From Gemmobacter aquaticus (GTDB taxonomy: Bacteria; Pseudomonadota; Alphaproteobacteria; Rhodobacterales; Rhodobacteraceae): a stretch of 64,000 nt of DNA. Numbering within the stretch: the stretch's first letter is position 1; each line of letters starts with the position of its first letter. Shown in pieces: positions 1 to 19,325 of the stretch. The DNA lies in NCBI RefSeq assembly GCF_007859075.1, contig NZ_VOAK01000023.1:186001-250000 (forward strand), given 5' to 3'. The notes below the pieces were generated by a model, which had not been told where the DNA came from, did no database searches, and saw nothing but the letters and a program-made list of their open reading frames with translations. A program made the position numbers and the translations under genes.

Positions 1-211
1 CGGTGTGAATGGTCACACGGCATTTCCGGTGCGGACGCTCGATGATCACTTTCGACACGCCAGCCTGCTTGCACTCTTCGTGCACGAACTCGCGGATCTT
101 GAGATCCTCGAGCAGCAGGTTGCCGTAGTCTTTCGAATCGGCGAACCAACGGCTGTCCCAGGTGCGGTTGACCTGAAGACGCATCCCGATCGGGTTGACC
201 TTCTGACCCAT
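1..211 (-). CDS. rpsC: 30S ribosomal protein S3, N-terminal part (cut by window edge)
   Basis: The first 70 residues of S3 are present, beginning [20 protein letters not shown], which is the canonical S3 amino terminus leading into the KH domain. S3 lies at the mRNA entry site of the 30S subunit. The rest of the gene lies off the window. Its ATG shares one base with the rplV stop (TAATG), so translation is probably coupled to L22. It continues the S10 operon in standard order. Identity is certain from the sequence; only completeness is unknown. Confidence 0.97.
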   Translation of the reverse strand, partial: MGQKVNPIGMRLQVNRTWDSRWFADSKDYGNLLLEDLKIREFVHEECKQAGVSKVIIERPHRKCRVTIHT

Positions 212-591
212 TACGCAGTCTCCCCTTTCTGACGCACCTTGATGGTGATTTCCGAGAACGGCTTCATGATCTTGCCGAACCGGCCACGTGCACGCGGACG
301 ACCGCGTTTCATCACCAGGTTCTTGCCACACCAGGCTTCGGCAACCACCAGCTCGTCAACGTCGAGGCCGTGGTTGTTTTCAGCATTGGCGATGGCCGAC
401 TGCAGGCACTTCAGAACGTCTTGCGCGATCCGCTTCTTCGAGAAGGTCAGATCGGCAATTGCCTTTTCGACCTTCTTGCCGCGGATCAGGCCGGCGACGA
501 GATTGAGTTTCTGCGGCGAGGTGCGAAGCATGCGGGCCTTGGCCAGCGCTTCGTTGTCCGCCACGCGGCGCGGATTCTTTTCCTTACCCAT
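211..591 (-). CDS. rplV: 50S ribosomal protein L22
   Basis: The 126-residue product is L22, which lines the peptide exit tunnel and binds several 23S rRNA domains. The body contains the family blocks [17 protein letters not shown] and, at the C-terminal beta hairpin, [14 protein letters not shown]. It is longer than the 110-residue E. coli protein because of an N-terminal lead ([19 protein letters not shown]), which is common in alphaproteobacteria. Three bases separate it from rpsS upstream and one base overlaps rpsC downstream, so it is an internal cistron of the S10 operon. Confidence 0.97.
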   Translation of the reverse strand: MGKEKNPRRVADNEALAKARMLRTSPQKLNLVAGLIRGKKVEKAIADLTFSKKRIAQDVLKCLQSAIANAENNHGLDVDELVVAEAWCGKNLVMKRGRPRARGRFGKIMKPFSEITIKVRQKGETA

Positions 592-594
592 GGC

Positions 595-873
595 TTACTT
601 CCTCTTGGCTTTCTTGTCGGCCGCGTGACCATAATAGGTCCGGGTCGGCGAGTACTCGCCGAACTTCTGGCCAATCATTTCTTCGGTCACCGCGACGGGG
701 ATGTGCTTCTTGCCGTTGTAGACGGCGAAGGTCAGACCCACGAATTGCGGCAGGATGGTCGAACGACGCGACCAGATCTTGATCACTTCGCTCTTGCCCG
801 ACTCGCGTGCCTTTTCCGCTTTCTTCAGCAGATAGGCATCGACGAAGGGGCCTTTCCAGATAGAACGCGACAT
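595..873 (-). CDS. rpsS: 30S ribosomal protein S19
   Basis: The 92-residue product starts [16 protein letters not shown] and ends in a basic tail, as is standard for S19, which sits in the head of the 30S subunit with S13. The segment [20 protein letters not shown] is the conserved RNA-binding core. Length matches the family. It is spaced 3 bp from both rplB and rplV within the S10 operon. Confidence 0.97.
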   Translation of the reverse strand: MSRSIWKGPFVDAYLLKKAEKARESGKSEVIKIWSRRSTILPQFVGLTFAVYNGKKHIPVAVTEEMIGQKFGEYSPTRTYYGHAADKKAKRK

Positions 874-876
874 GGA

Positions 877-1713
877 TTAACGCCCCTTCTTCGCATTGCG
901 CGACCGGACAATGTACTTGTCGGTCTGCTTGTTCTTGCGGGTCTTGTTGCCCTTGGTGCCCTTGCCCCACGGAGTAACCGGGTGGCGGCCACCGGAGGTG
1001 CGGCCCTCACCACCACCATGCGGGTGGTCGATCGGGTTCATCGCAACGCCGCGAACGGTCGGACGAACGCCATAGTGGCGCATACGACCGGCTTTACCGA
1101 AGTTCTGGTTCGAGTTGTCGGGGTTCGACACGGCACCAACGGTGGCCATGCATTCTTGACGGACCATGCGCAGTTCGCCCGAGGACAGGCGGATCTGGGC
1201 GTAGCCACCATCACGGCCGACGAACTGGGCATAGGTGCCTGCGGCACGGGCCAGCTGGCCGCCCTTGCCGGGCTTCAGTTCGACGTTGTGGACGATGGTA
1301 CCGATCGGCATGCCCGAGAAGGGCATCGCGTTTCCGGGCTTCACGTCGGTCTTGGCGCCGGCGACAACGGTGTCACCAACGGCCAGACGCTGCGGCGCCA
1401 GGATGTAGGCCAGTTCGCCATCGTTGTATTTCACGAGAGCGATGAAGGCGGTACGGTTCGGATCGTATTCGATCCGCTCGACGACCGCCGGAACGTCGAA
1501 CTTGCGACGTTTGAAATCGACAACGCGGTAGAGACGCTTCGCGCCACCACCCTTGTGCCACATCGTGACGCGTCCGGTGTTGTTGCGGCCACCCGTCTTG
1601 GTCAGACCCTCGGTGAGGGCTTTGACGGGACGACCTTTCCACAGCTCCGAACGGTCGATCAGAACCAGCCCACGCTGGCCAGGCGTCGTCGGCTTATACG
1701 ACTTAAGTGCCAT
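877..1713 (-). CDS. rplB: 50S ribosomal protein L2
   Basis: The 278-residue product is L2, the 23S rRNA-binding protein next to the peptidyl-transferase centre. The C-terminal block [20 protein letters not shown], which carries the conserved histidine, is intact, and the N-terminal OB-like and SH3-like regions align by eye. It starts at an ATG 173 bp downstream of the rplW stop, an unusually long gap for this operon that contains a strong hairpin (1844-1867). It is followed closely by rpsS. Confidence 0.97.
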   Translation of the reverse strand: MALKSYKPTTPGQRGLVLIDRSELWKGRPVKALTEGLTKTGGRNNTGRVTMWHKGGGAKRLYRVVDFKRRKFDVPAVVERIEYDPNRTAFIALVKYNDGELAYILAPQRLAVGDTVVAGAKTDVKPGNAMPFSGMPIGTIVHNVELKPGKGGQLARAAGTYAQFVGRDGGYAQIRLSSGELRMVRQECMATVGAVSNPDNSNQNFGKAGRMRHYGVRPTVRGVAMNPIDHPHGGGEGRTSGGRHPVTPWGKGTKGNKTRKNKQTDKYIVRSRNAKKGR

Positions 1714-1843
1714 GCTTTCTGTCTTCCGTTTGCTTGCGCATGGCGCCCCTTGTCCTGTTGCCAGTCGCGGGTCGCTGTCGCGCGGTTGAAGGGCTCCGAA
1801 GATCCCCGGTGAAATGCGTAATCACTGATTCCGCAAAAGACCG

Positions 1844-1867
1844 GCGGCCCCGGAAAGCCGGGGCCGC
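1844..1867 (-). promoter_or_regulatory. strong hairpin in the rplW-rplB gap
   Basis: A perfect 10-bp stem (arms GCGGCCCCGG and CCGGGGCCGC) with a 4-nt loop lies 20 bp after the rplW stop. On the transcribed strand the 3' arm is followed six bases later by a short T-run (TCTTTTGC). It could be an internal attenuator or an RNA-processing/stability hairpin dividing rpsJ-rplCDW from rplB onward. The structure is seen directly; the function is inferred. Confidence 0.6.
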
Positions 1868-1886
1868 GCGATTCGTGGGCCTTCTA

Positions 1887-2186
1887 TCAGAGGCCCGAGG
1901 CCACGTCGATAGAGTTCCCCTCTTCGAGGATCACATAGGCCTTCTTCTTGTCGCTACGCTCGCCGGGGCGACCGCGGAAGCGTTTGACCTTGCCTTTCGA
2001 GACGACGGTATTCACGGCCTTGACCTTCACACCAAAGACAGCCTCAACGGCTTCCTTGATCTGGGGCTTGGTCGCATCCATCGACACGAGGAAAGTAGCC
2101 GCATTCGAGGTTTCGGCCGCGAGGGTCGATTTCTCGGTGATGATCGGCTTCTTGATCAGGTCGTAGTGTTCGGGCTTGGCGGTCAT
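1887..2186 (-). CDS. rplW: 50S ribosomal protein L23
   Basis: The 99-residue product is L23, located at the exit of the peptide tunnel, where it docks trigger factor and SRP. The conserved segments [30 protein letters not shown] and [20 protein letters not shown] are all present. The start overlaps the rplD stop by four bases (ATGA). Length is normal. Confidence 0.97.
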   Translation of the reverse strand: MTAKPEHYDLIKKPIITEKSTLAAETSNAATFLVSMDATKPQIKEAVEAVFGVKVKAVNTVVSKGKVKRFRGRPGERSDKKKAYVILEEGNSIDVASGL

Positions 2187-2803
2187 TTCAGACGAGCCTC
2201 CAGAGCTTCGACACCCGCTTTCGTGATCACCAGTTGATCACGCTTCAGGATGTCATAGACGTTGGCACCGATCGACGGCAGCACATCGATGGTTTCGATG
2301 TTGCGGGCAGCCTTGACGAAGTTCTCGTTCAGCTCGGCGCCGTCGATGATCAGCACGCGCTTCCAACCCAGTTCCTTCGCCGCTTTCGCAAGCTGCGCGG
2401 TCTTGGCTTCGGCCATTGCGATCGAGTCGACGATGATCAGCTCGCCAGCCTTGGCTTTCGCCGACAGGGCATGGCGCAGGCCAAGGGCACGGAACTTCTT
2501 GGGCAGGTCATGGGCATGCGACCGGGGCTGCGGGCCCTTGTACACACCACCGTGACGGAAGATCGGGGCCTTCTTGGAACCGTGACGAGCGCCGCCGGTG
2601 CCTTTCTGGCGATAGATCTTCTTGGTCGAGTAGCTGACGTCCGACTTGCCCAGCGTCGAGTGGGTGCCAGCCTGGGCTTTCGCCCGCTGCCAGCGCACGA
2701 CGCGGTGCAGGATGTCGGCGCGCGGCTCAAGGCCGAACAGCGCTTCGTCCAGATCGATGGAACCGGCTTTGCCGCCGTCCAGCTTGATCACATCAAGTTT
2801 CAT
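2183..2803 (-). CDS. rplD: 50S ribosomal protein L4
   Basis: The 206-residue product is L4. It has the extended loop that reaches the exit-tunnel constriction ([19 protein letters not shown], about residues 62-80) and the globular C-terminal domain. In enterobacteria L4 also represses the S10 operon through its leader; whether that holds here cannot be told from sequence. It overlaps rplC upstream and rplW downstream by four bases each, consistent with translational coupling. Confidence 0.97.
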   Translation of the reverse strand: MKLDVIKLDGGKAGSIDLDEALFGLEPRADILHRVVRWQRAKAQAGTHSTLGKSDVSYSTKKIYRQKGTGGARHGSKKAPIFRHGGVYKGPQPRSHAHDLPKKFRALGLRHALSAKAKAGELIIVDSIAMAEAKTAQLAKAAKELGWKRVLIIDGAELNENFVKAARNIETIDVLPSIGANVYDILKRDQLVITKAGVEALEARLK

Positions 2804-3516
2804 GCTTCACCCCCTTCGGCGGTGGCTTCAGCAGCCGGCGCGGCCGAACGAACAGCGGCGGGCAACGGAATGCCAGCCGGAGCGGCCTTCTTCACCGCAT
2901 CCTTGACGGTAACCCAGCCACCCTTCGAGCCGGGCACTGCGCCCTTCACGAGGATCAGGCCACGGTCGGCGTCGGTCTTGACGACCTGCAGGTTCTGCGT
3001 GGTCACACGCACGGCACCCAGATGGCCAGCCATCTTCTTGCCCTTGAACACCTTGCCCGGGTCCTGGCACTGGCCGGTCGAACCGTGCGAACGGTGCGAG
3101 ATCGACACACCGTGCGAGGCACGCAGACCACCAAAGTTGTGGCGCTTCATCGCACCGGCAAAGCCCTTACCGATCGAGGTCCCGGCGATGTCAACGAACT
3201 GACCCGCGAGGTAGTGGTCGGCGGTGATTTCCGCGCCCACATCGATCAGGTTTTCCGGGCTCACACGGAACTCGGCCACCTTGCGCTTCGGAGCCACATT
3301 CGACTTGGCGAAGTGGCCGCGCTGCGCGGCGGTCGTGTTCTTGGCCTTTGCGGTACCCGCACCCAGCTGAACGGCCGTGTAGCCATCCTTGTCGGCGGTG
3401 CGCTGAGCAACCACCTGAAGGGCATCGAGTTGAAGAACGGTCACAGGAACCTGCTTGCCGTCTTCGAGGAACAGCCGGGTCATGCCCAGCTTCTTGGCGA
3501 TAACACCAGAACGCAT
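2800..3516 (-). CDS. rplC: 50S ribosomal protein L3
   Basis: The 238-residue product is L3, an early 50S assembly protein with a finger reaching the peptidyl-transferase centre. It begins [16 protein letters not shown] and contains the finger region [20 protein letters not shown] followed by [20 protein letters not shown]. Compared with E. coli L3 (209 residues) it has an Ala/Glu-rich C-terminal tail of roughly 25 residues after the core. Thirteen bases separate it from rpsJ. Confidence 0.97.
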   Translation of the reverse strand: MRSGVIAKKLGMTRLFLEDGKQVPVTVLQLDALQVVAQRTADKDGYTAVQLGAGTAKAKNTTAAQRGHFAKSNVAPKRKVAEFRVSPENLIDVGAEITADHYLAGQFVDIAGTSIGKGFAGAMKRHNFGGLRASHGVSISHRSHGSTGQCQDPGKVFKGKKMAGHLGAVRVTTQNLQVVKTDADRGLILVKGAVPGSKGGWVTVKDAVKKAAPAGIPLPAAVRSAAPAAEATAEGGEA

Positions 3517-3529
3517 CTGTTCGCCCCCC

Positions 3530-3835
3530 TTACACTTTGATCTCGACGTCCACGCCAGCGGCGAGGTCGAGCTTCATCAGCGCGTCCACGGTCTGGGGGG
3601 TCGGATCGACGATGTCGAGAAGACGCTTGTGCGTGCGGATTTCCCACTGGTCGCGCGACTTCTTGTCGATGTGCGGACCACGGAGAACCGTGAATTTCTC
3701 GATCTTGTTCGGCAGCGGGATCGGGCCACGCACTTGCGCGCCGGTCCGCTTGGCCGTGTTCACGATTTCCTGCGTCGAGGCATCCAGGACGCGGTAATCG
3801 AAGGCTTTGAGCCTGATGCGGATGGTCTGAGTCAT
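3530..3835 (-). CDS. rpsJ: 30S ribosomal protein S10
   Basis: The 101-residue product [20 protein letters not shown]... is S10 (NusE), a 30S head protein and a partner of NusB in antitermination. A longer reading frame extends upstream, but the ATG at 3835 is the homologous start and is preceded by AAGGGG. It is the first gene of the S10 operon. A 175-bp gap with hairpins separates it from tuf, so it probably has its own promoter as well as possible read-through from the str operon. Confidence 0.96.
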   Translation of the reverse strand: MTQTIRIRLKAFDYRVLDASTQEIVNTAKRTGAQVRGPIPLPNKIEKFTVLRGPHIDKKSRDQWEIRTHKRLLDIVDPTPQTVDALMKLDLAAGVDVEIKV

Positions 3836-3929
3836 AATTGCCCCTTGGGCTCGGCGGGAAGCTTCGGGCCGGCGCACCGCCCCCAAACCCCTCTTCCGTA
3901 GGTTTCTTGCATAGGGATGAAATAAACGA

Positions 3930-3947
3930 GTCAGCCCGAAGGCTGAC
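3930..3947 (-). terminator. terminator-like hairpin downstream of tuf (second of two)
   Basis: A perfect 7-bp stem (GTCAGCC/GGCTGAC) closes the stable tetraloop CGAA. On the minus strand it is followed by TCGTTTATTTC, a T-rich but interrupted tract. It lies 64-81 bp after the first tuf gene and about 95 bp before rpsJ, so it probably marks a partial str/S10 operon boundary. Confidence 0.55.
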
Positions 3948-3975
3948 CCGTCACGCATCATCGCGTGCGTTTAGT

Positions 3976-4001
3976 CGGGCTGGCCCCGAAGGGCAAGCCC
4001 G
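3976..4001 (-). terminator. hairpin directly after tuf (first of two)
   Basis: Arms CGGGCT and AGCCCG enclose a second nested stem (GCCC/GGGC with loop CGAA) just after the tuf stop. There is no clear T-run on the transcribed strand, so it may be an mRNA-stabilising or Rho-limiting hairpin rather than an intrinsic terminator. Confidence 0.4.
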
Positions 4002-4010
4002 GAATCATCA

Positions 4011-5186
4011 TCACTCGATGATTTTCGAGACGACGCCTGCGCCGACGGTGCGACCGCCTTCACGGATGGCGAAGCGGAGCTTCTCTTCCATGGCGATCGG
4101 CGCGATCAGCGAGACGTTGAACTTCAGGTTGTCGCCCGGCATCACCATCTCGGTGCCTTCCGGCAGCTCGACGGTGCCCGTCACGTCGGTCGTGCGGAAG
4201 TAGAACTGCGGACGGTAGTTCGCGAAGAACGGGGTGTGACGACCGCCTTCTTCCTTGGTCAGGATGTAGGCTTCAGCCTCGAACTTCGTGTGCGGCTTCA
4301 CCGAACCGGGCTTGCACAGCACCTGGCCGCGCTCGATCCCGTCACGGTCAACGCCGCGCAGCAGCAGACCGACGTTGTCGCCAGCCTCGCCCTGGTCCAG
4401 CAGCTTGCGGAACATCTCGACGCCGGTGCAGACCGTCTTCTTCGACGGACGGATGCCGACGATCTCAAGTTCCTCGCCAACCTTCACAACGCCGCGCTCG
4501 ATACGGCCGGTGGCAACAGTGCCGCGACCCGAGATCGAGAACACGTCTTCGACCGGCATCAGGAAGGGCTGGTCAACAGCACGTGCAGGCGTCGGGATGT
4601 ATTCGTCAACAGCCGCGATCAGAGCCTTGATGGCGTCTTCGCCAATCGCCTTCTCGGTGCCGTTCATCGCGTGCAGAGCCGAACCCTTGATGATCGGAAT
4701 ATCGTCGCCGGGGTAGTCATACGACGACAGAAGTTCGCGGATTTCCATTTCCACGAGTTCCAGCAGTTCCGGGTCATCGACCTGGTCAACCTTGTTCATG
4801 AACACGACCATGTAGGGAATGCCCACCTGGCGGCCCAGAAGGATGTGCTCGCGCGTCTGCGGCATCGGGCCGTCAGCAGCCGAAACCACCAGAATGGCGC
4901 CGTCCATCTGCGCAGCACCCGTGATCATGTTCTTCACGTAGTCGGCGTGGCCGGGGCAGTCCACGTGCGCGTAGTGGCGCGCTTCCGATTCGTATTCCAC
5001 GTGGGCCGTCGAGATCGTGATCCCGCGCGCACGCTCTTCCGGCGCACCGTCGATCTGGTCGTAGGCGCGGAATTCACCAAAGTACTTGGTGATCGCCGCC
5101 GTCAGCGTCGTCTTGCCGTGGTCAACGTGGCCGATGGTGCCAATGTTGACGTGCGGTTTGTTCCGTTCAAACTTTGCCTTTGCCAT
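4011..5186 (-). CDS. tuf: elongation factor Tu, copy 1 (str operon)
   Basis: The 391-residue product is EF-Tu, the GTPase that delivers aminoacyl-tRNA to the ribosome. Visible motifs are the P-loop GHVDHGKT (19-26), RGITI (54-58), DCPGH (76-80) and NKVD (131-134), followed by beta-barrel domains 2 and 3 ending GVVSKIIE. It is the last gene of rpsL-rpsG-fusA-tuf. The protein is identical to the second copy at 24096-25271, with only about eight synonymous base differences between the genes. Confidence 0.98.
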   Translation of the reverse strand: MAKAKFERNKPHVNIGTIGHVDHGKTTLTAAITKYFGEFRAYDQIDGAPEERARGITISTAHVEYESEARHYAHVDCPGHADYVKNMITGAAQMDGAILVVSAADGPMPQTREHILLGRQVGIPYMVVFMNKVDQVDDPELLELVEMEIRELLSSYDYPGDDIPIIKGSALHAMNGTEKAIGEDAIKALIAAVDEYIPTPARAVDQPFLMPVEDVFSISGRGTVATGRIERGVVKVGEELEIVGIRPSKKTVCTGVEMFRKLLDQGEAGDNVGLLLRGVDRDGIERGQVLCKPGSVKPHTKFEAEAYILTKEEGGRHTPFFANYRPQFYFRTTDVTGTVELPEGTEMVMPGDNLKFNVSLIAPIAMEEKLRFAIREGGRTVGAGVVSKIIE

Positions 5187-5216
5187 GGGGGCAAACTCCT
5201 CAATGCGTTGCGATGC

Positions 5217-5266
5217 GGTGCGCCAGGGCGCACCCTACGATGTGGTAGGGCGGGGTTTCCCCCGCC
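5217..5266. repeat. REP/BIME-like pair of inverted stem-loops
   Basis: Two stem-loops face each other. The first has perfect 8-bp arms GGTGCGCC/GGCGCACC (5217-5224, 5227-5234). The second has 7-bp arms GGCGGGG/CCCCGCC (5249-5255, 5260-5266). Each is headed by GTAGG read outward from the centre: CCTAC at 5234-5238 on the minus strand and GTAGG at 5245-5249 on the plus strand. GTAG-type heads followed by a palindrome are the hallmark of REP sequences mobilised by RAYT transposases. It occupies most of the 87-bp fusA-tuf gap. No second copy was noticed in the window. Confidence 0.55.
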
Positions 5267-5273
5267 GCACCGA

Positions 5274-7400
<2,127 letters not shown>

Positions 7401-7409
7401 AATGACCCC

Positions 7410-7880
7410 TTACCAGCGGTAATGGCTGAACGCTTTGTTCGCGTCGGCCATCTTGTGGGTGTCTTCGCGCTTCTTCACCGCGGTACCACGGTTGTTCACC
7501 GCGTCAGCCAGTTCGGCGGCCAGACGTTCTTCCATGGTATTCTCGTTGCGCTTGCGGGCAGCAGTGATCACCCAGCGGATCGCCAGGGCTTCACGGCGCT
7601 CGGTGCGCACTTCGACCGGAACCTGATAGGTCGCACCGCCCACACGGCGGGAACGGACCTCAACGGCCGGCTTGACGTTGTCCAGGGCCTCATGGAAAGC
7701 CTGAACCGGCTCGCGCTTGAGGCGCTTTTCCATGCGCTCCAGGGCGCCATAGACGATCGATTCGGCGACGGACTTCTTGCCATCGATCATCAGGTTGTTC
7801 ATGAATTTGCTCAGCACGCGATCGCCATATTTGGCGTCGGGCAGGATCTCGCGCTTTTCGGCGGCGTGACGACGGGACAT
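7410..7880 (-). CDS. rpsG: 30S ribosomal protein S7
   Basis: The 156-residue product begins [20 protein letters not shown] and carries the conserved S7 segments [20 protein letters not shown] and [13 protein letters not shown]7 nucleates assembly of the 30S head and contacts the E-site tRNA. In enterobacteria it represses the str operon. The gene is tightly placed between rpsL (11 bp) and fusA (9 bp). Confidence 0.97.
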   Translation of the reverse strand: MSRRHAAEKREILPDAKYGDRVLSKFMNNLMIDGKKSVAESIVYGALERMEKRLKREPVQAFHEALDNVKPAVEVRSRRVGGATYQVPVEVRTERREALAIRWVITAARKRNENTMEERLAAELADAVNNRGTAVKKREDTHKMADANKAFSHYRW

Positions 7881-7891
7881 CTCTCAGAACC

Positions 7892-8263
7892 TCACTTCGG
7901 ACGCTTCGCGCCGTATTTCGAACGACGCTGACGACGGTCTTTGACGCCTTGGGTATCCAGGACGCCGCGCAGGATGTGGTAACGCACACCGGGAAGGTCT
8001 TTCACCCGGCCGCCGCGGATCAGCACTACAGAGTGCTCTTGCAGGTTGTGCTTTTCACCGGGGATATAGCTGATGACCTCGAAGCCGTTGGTCAGACGCA
8101 CCTTGGCGACTTTCCGCATAGCGGAGTTCGGCTTTTTCGGGGTCGTGGTGTACACGCGGGTGCACACGCCGCGCTTCTGGGGGCACGATTCCAAGTGCTG
8201 CGACTTGGACCGCGTCTTCCGTGCTTCCCGCGGCTTGCGGATCAGCTGTTGGATCGTCGGCAT
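7892..8263 (-). CDS. rpsL: 30S ribosomal protein S12
   Basis: The 123-residue product starts [20 protein letters not shown] and contains [19 protein letters not shown], with the streptomycin-related lysine at position 43 in wild-type form, and [14 protein letters not shown]12 monitors codon-anticodon pairing at the decoding centre. It is the first gene of the str operon. The 5' region to 8360 should hold the operon promoter. The sequence predicts streptomycin sensitivity at this target. Confidence 0.98.
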   Translation of the reverse strand: MPTIQQLIRKPREARKTRSKSQHLESCPQKRGVCTRVYTTTPKKPNSAMRKVAKVRLTNGFEVISYIPGEKHNLQEHSVVLIRGGRVKDLPGVRYHILRGVLDTQGVKDRRQRRSKYGAKRPK

Positions 8264-8302
8264 TAGACTAGCCTCTATCTTGCAACCCGTTCAATCACCG
8301 CT

Positions 8303-8308
8303 CGTCAA
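8303..8308 (-). promoter_or_regulatory. possible -35 element of the str operon promoter
   Basis: TTGACG on the minus strand lies 40 bp before the rpsL start, which suits a sigma-70-type -35 element in this group. No convincing -10 hexamer is seen at the expected spacing, so the assignment is tentative. The region up to the terminator at 8366-8399 holds no gene. Confidence 0.3.
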
Positions 8309-8365
8309 CGGCGTTTCCGGGGGCATTTCTTCGACATGTGCCATGCGCGTCCACAAAGCACGAAA

Positions 8366-8399
8366 ACCGCATCCGTCCCCTTCGCGGGGCCGACGCGGT
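8366..8399 (-). terminator. terminator after the EamA transporter gene
   Basis: Reading the minus strand, ACCGCGTC pairs with GATGCGGT (one G-U) around an inner CCCC/GGGG stem, and the hairpin is followed by TTTTCG. It separates the accessory transporter/glycosyltransferase pair from the str operon, about 100 bp before rpsL. Confidence 0.6.
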
Positions 8400-8538
8400 G
8401 GAATTTCAGAGGATCGGGGCTGTTCGGCCCGGATCGTGACCACATCCATACTGATACCCCGCCCTGCGGGACGCAGGTCGAGGTAGCGGGCGTATAGGGG
8501 GAGTCGCACCCAATGTCAACAGCAGCAGGCCAGGCCGG

Positions 8539-9426
8539 TCAGGCCGTCGCATGGCGCACCCGACGTTCGCGCCAGAGGGTAAAGATACCGGTCGCGACAA
8601 CGATCGCCGCACCGAAGACTGTCCAGTGATCGGGCAGAGTGCCGAAGCCCAGATAGCCCAGCAGGATCGCCCAGAAAAGCGCCATGTACCGGAAGGGCGC
8701 GATAAAGCCGATGTCCCCCGCGCGCATGACCATGACCACTGTCATATAGCCCACGATCAGGTTGGCGGCAGCGCCGAAGATCAACCCCACCTCTGACATG
8801 CTCACGGGCTGCCAGCCCTCGAACAGTGCCCCCGCAAGCCCCAGAACCGTGACTGACAGACCGGCCCAGACCGCCACAACAACCGAGGGAACCGCGCCAC
8901 TGATCAGTCGGGTCGAGAGATCCCGCACCACCACCGCCGCCACCGAGGCCAGCCCGAGCATGGCCCAGAAGTCGAACCCATCGGTGCCCGGCTTCACGAT
9001 CAACAGAACCCCACCGAAGCCCACGGTGATGGCGAGCAGGCGGCGCCAGCCGATCGGTTCGTGAAAGATGAGCGCCGCCGCCAGTGTCACCGCGAGCGGC
9101 AGCGATTGCATGATCGCCGAGAGGTTCGCGAGCGGCATATGCGTCAGCGCAACGAGGAAGGTCACGGTCCCCAGGACCTCGGCTATCGTCCTCACAATGA
9201 CAACCGCGCCATCGCGCCCGCGAGGCAAAAGCTGCGCGAAAGTTGCGCCGCGCAATTGCCAGACCGCCAGCGCCAGCAGGCAGATCGTCGTAATGACACC
9301 ACGCAGCGTGATCGCCTGAAACAACGGCATCGACTGCGAGACCAGCTTCATGCAGGTGTCGTTCAGCGTGAAGGCCAGCATGGCGATGTTCATCAACACC
9401 ACGCCGCGCAGGTTGTCGTTCTGCAT
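8539..9426 (-). CDS. EamA/DMT-family inner-membrane transporter
   Basis: The 295-residue product has roughly ten hydrophobic segments arranged as two five-helix repeats, typical of drug/metabolite transporter (EamA) proteins. It begins MQNDNLRGVVLMNIAMLAF. The first repeat ends near HEPIGWRRLLAITVGFGGV, a common EamA signature. The frame is open further upstream, but that extension is Arg-rich and non-hydrophobic, so the ATG at 9426 (preceded by a G-rich stretch) is preferred. Substrate cannot be told. It lies 117 bp downstream of the rhamnosyltransferase-like gene and may be cotranscribed with it. Confidence 0.85.
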   Translation of the reverse strand: MQNDNLRGVVLMNIAMLAFTLNDTCMKLVSQSMPLFQAITLRGVITTICLLALAVWQLRGATFAQLLPRGRDGAVVIVRTIAEVLGTVTFLVALTHMPLANLSAIMQSLPLAVTLAAALIFHEPIGWRRLLAITVGFGGVLLIVKPGTDGFDFWAMLGLASVAAVVVRDLSTRLISGAVPSVVVAVWAGLSVTVLGLAGALFEGWQPVSMSEVGLIFGAAANLIVGYMTVVMVMRAGDIGFIAPFRYMALFWAILLGYLGFGTLPDHWTVFGAAIVVATGIFTLWRERRVRHATA

Positions 9427-9543
9427 TTCGCCCCCGAGGCTCGCAGCATCGCGGCCTGATTGCCATGCCGCGCGACGGGATGCGCGCCAGTCTGTCCGCC
9501 AAGTCGTCCGTTCGCGACACAAAGCGGCGCGAATGCAGCTCAT

Positions 9544-10380
9544 TTAGTGAGAGGCGGCCGCAGTCAACGGATGGCACAGCACGCGCAAGTCTTCCGCCTT
9601 GAACGGAAAGTTCGCCTCGATTGCCGCCGCGACATCGGCCCAGTCTGCACGCTCGACCGCGCCAGAGGCATGGGGCGTGCTGTCATTGTCGCCATGGACG
9701 GTCCGGATAAAGGCCGGGACGCCAAGATCCGTGTAGGTATTGTAAAACTGTGCACTTGCCCGGTGGTTTCGTCGATAGATGTTCTCTGGCATCTCGCGCG
9801 TCGTGGTCATGGCCAGCCCGAGGCCAATGGGCTGTTTCTCGGCGACCTCATAGACGAGATTGCCTTCGGGCTTCAGCTCTAGAAAGAAGCCACGGTTGCA
9901 GCCGGTCACCAATGGCCGGTCCAGACCTGACAAGGGCAGCAGATGTTCGACCATGCGCCGCATGCGTGCGATATGCTGGATGTCGATGGCATCGTCATCA
10001 TCCAGTCGAAACCCTGTGACATGCGTCGCATCGTCCGACACCAATTGAGCAAATGCCTTCCGTGTGGCGAAATAGTGGGGGAGCTGATCAAGTGCGATGA
10101 CCTTTGCCCCGCGCAAGGGGGCGACGGCATCCTGCAGGCGTGTCCGCCACGGTTTCGGCAGCCCCCGCCCGATCAGGAAACCCATCCGGAAATCGCCATC
10201 GGCCTGCGCGAGCAGTGAAGGCAGCGTCAACTGCTCGAACAGATTGAAGCGGCGTTGCAGACGCGCAGGGTCATAGAGCCGTGCCTCGGCCTGAGCGACC
10301 TCTTGCTCGCCGGGCGAGAAGCCCCCCTTCGAGGGGTATGAGAACCGCATCAGCCCGATGATCTGGTTGCGAAAGGTCAC
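9544..10380 (-). CDS. putative rhamnosyltransferase-family glycosyltransferase
   Basis: The 278-residue protein opens with QIIGLMRFSYPSKGGF and has the LRLDDDDAID-like acidic motif (TGFRLDDDDAIDIQH, about residues 120-134). This fits the 'putative rhamnosyl transferase' family (PF11316), a GT-A-like fold in which the acidic run would bind metal and nucleotide sugar. The start is GTG at 10380; an internal ATG ten codons on is possible. A transferase of this kind would act on surface polysaccharide or glycolipid, but the acceptor is unknown. It lies just after the rpoC terminator with no other polysaccharide genes nearby. Confidence 0.7.
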   Translation of the reverse strand: MTFRNQIIGLMRFSYPSKGGFSPGEQEVAQAEARLYDPARLQRRFNLFEQLTLPSLLAQADGDFRMGFLIGRGLPKPWRTRLQDAVAPLRGAKVIALDQLPHYFATRKAFAQLVSDDATHVTGFRLDDDDAIDIQHIARMRRMVEHLLPLSGLDRPLVTGCNRGFFLELKPEGNLVYEVAEKQPIGLGLAMTTTREMPENIYRRNHRASAQFYNTYTDLGVPAFIRTVHGDNDSTPHASGAVERADWADVAAAIEANFPFKAEDLRVLCHPLTAAASH

Positions 10381-10459
10381 GCGAAGCTGCCCCGTCCTGC
10401 CTTACCCGTCGCCGAGGATGGCTGGGACGGGCAGCACTGTCAAACCCCGCTCGCCAATG

Positions 10460-10489
10460 AAAAAGGCCCCCGTCACATGGACGGGGGCC
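10460..10489 (-). terminator. rho-independent terminator of rpoC
   Basis: A perfect 10-bp stem (GGCCCCCGTC/GACGGGGGCC, 5-nt loop) lies 19 bp after the rpoC stop and is followed on the minus strand by five T residues. It is a textbook intrinsic terminator ending the rplJL-rpoBC transcription unit. Confidence 0.9.
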
Positions 10490-10507
10490 CCTTCAGTTTC
10501 GTCAGGA

Positions 10508-14733
<4,226 letters not shown>

Positions 14734-14737
<4 letters not shown>

Positions 14738-15054
14738 TTCATGTCCCTTTCAGGCACAGGGCAGGAGAATTGCATCATTCGGTCTGTGAAGATGCCGTAG
14801 ACTTTGCCGTGCCGGATGGTTTCTCGGGCAATTTGTGTGTCGGGCAGCCCGCAATGGCGGGCTGCTGCGCGGAGAAGTTTGGGCTCTGACCTCGCGAGCG
14901 TGGACCAACTGTTGGTCCGAGCAACAAATTCATGTTGCTCAGCCGGTTGATTACGAGCGCCTGCAAAGCGTGTCGCTTCACGAATCTCAACACTGCTGCA
15001 GCCCATCAGGGCCACGCTGCCAAGCATCGCGAAAGCGGGCCGCCCGAAGGTCAT
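14734..15054 (-). CDS. small predicted lipoprotein inside the rpoB-rpoC junction
   Basis: A 106-residue frame begins three bases after the rpoB stop with GGAGGAA placed eight bases before its ATG, and its stop overlaps the rpoC start as ATGA. The N-terminus [21 protein letters not shown] looks like a lipoprotein signal with a lipobox LMGC (cysteine at residue 19). The mature part is basic and contains two further cysteines and no domain I recognise. The spacing, ribosome-binding site and coupled end make it a likely real gene whose translation feeds into rpoC. No function is known to me; it could also act mainly as a translated spacer. Confidence 0.6.
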
Positions 15055-15057
15055 GCC

Positions 15058-19197
<4,140 letters not shown>

Positions 19198-19325
19198 CGT
19201 CACCTTTCTGTTTCGCCAACGCGCTGCCTGTCGGGGCTCAGGCGCACGCCGAATGCGATCAGGGGGGAGGTTCCATTCATGCGGCCCTTCCCGACGGGCC
19301 GCTCCCGAACCTCGAACCGCGCCTG

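Noticed and set aside
8516-9577. Alternative 353-codon frame over the EamA transporter
   Set aside because: It reads as Arg/Gly-rich sequence in a different frame from the clearly hydrophobic ten-helix protein at 8539-9426.
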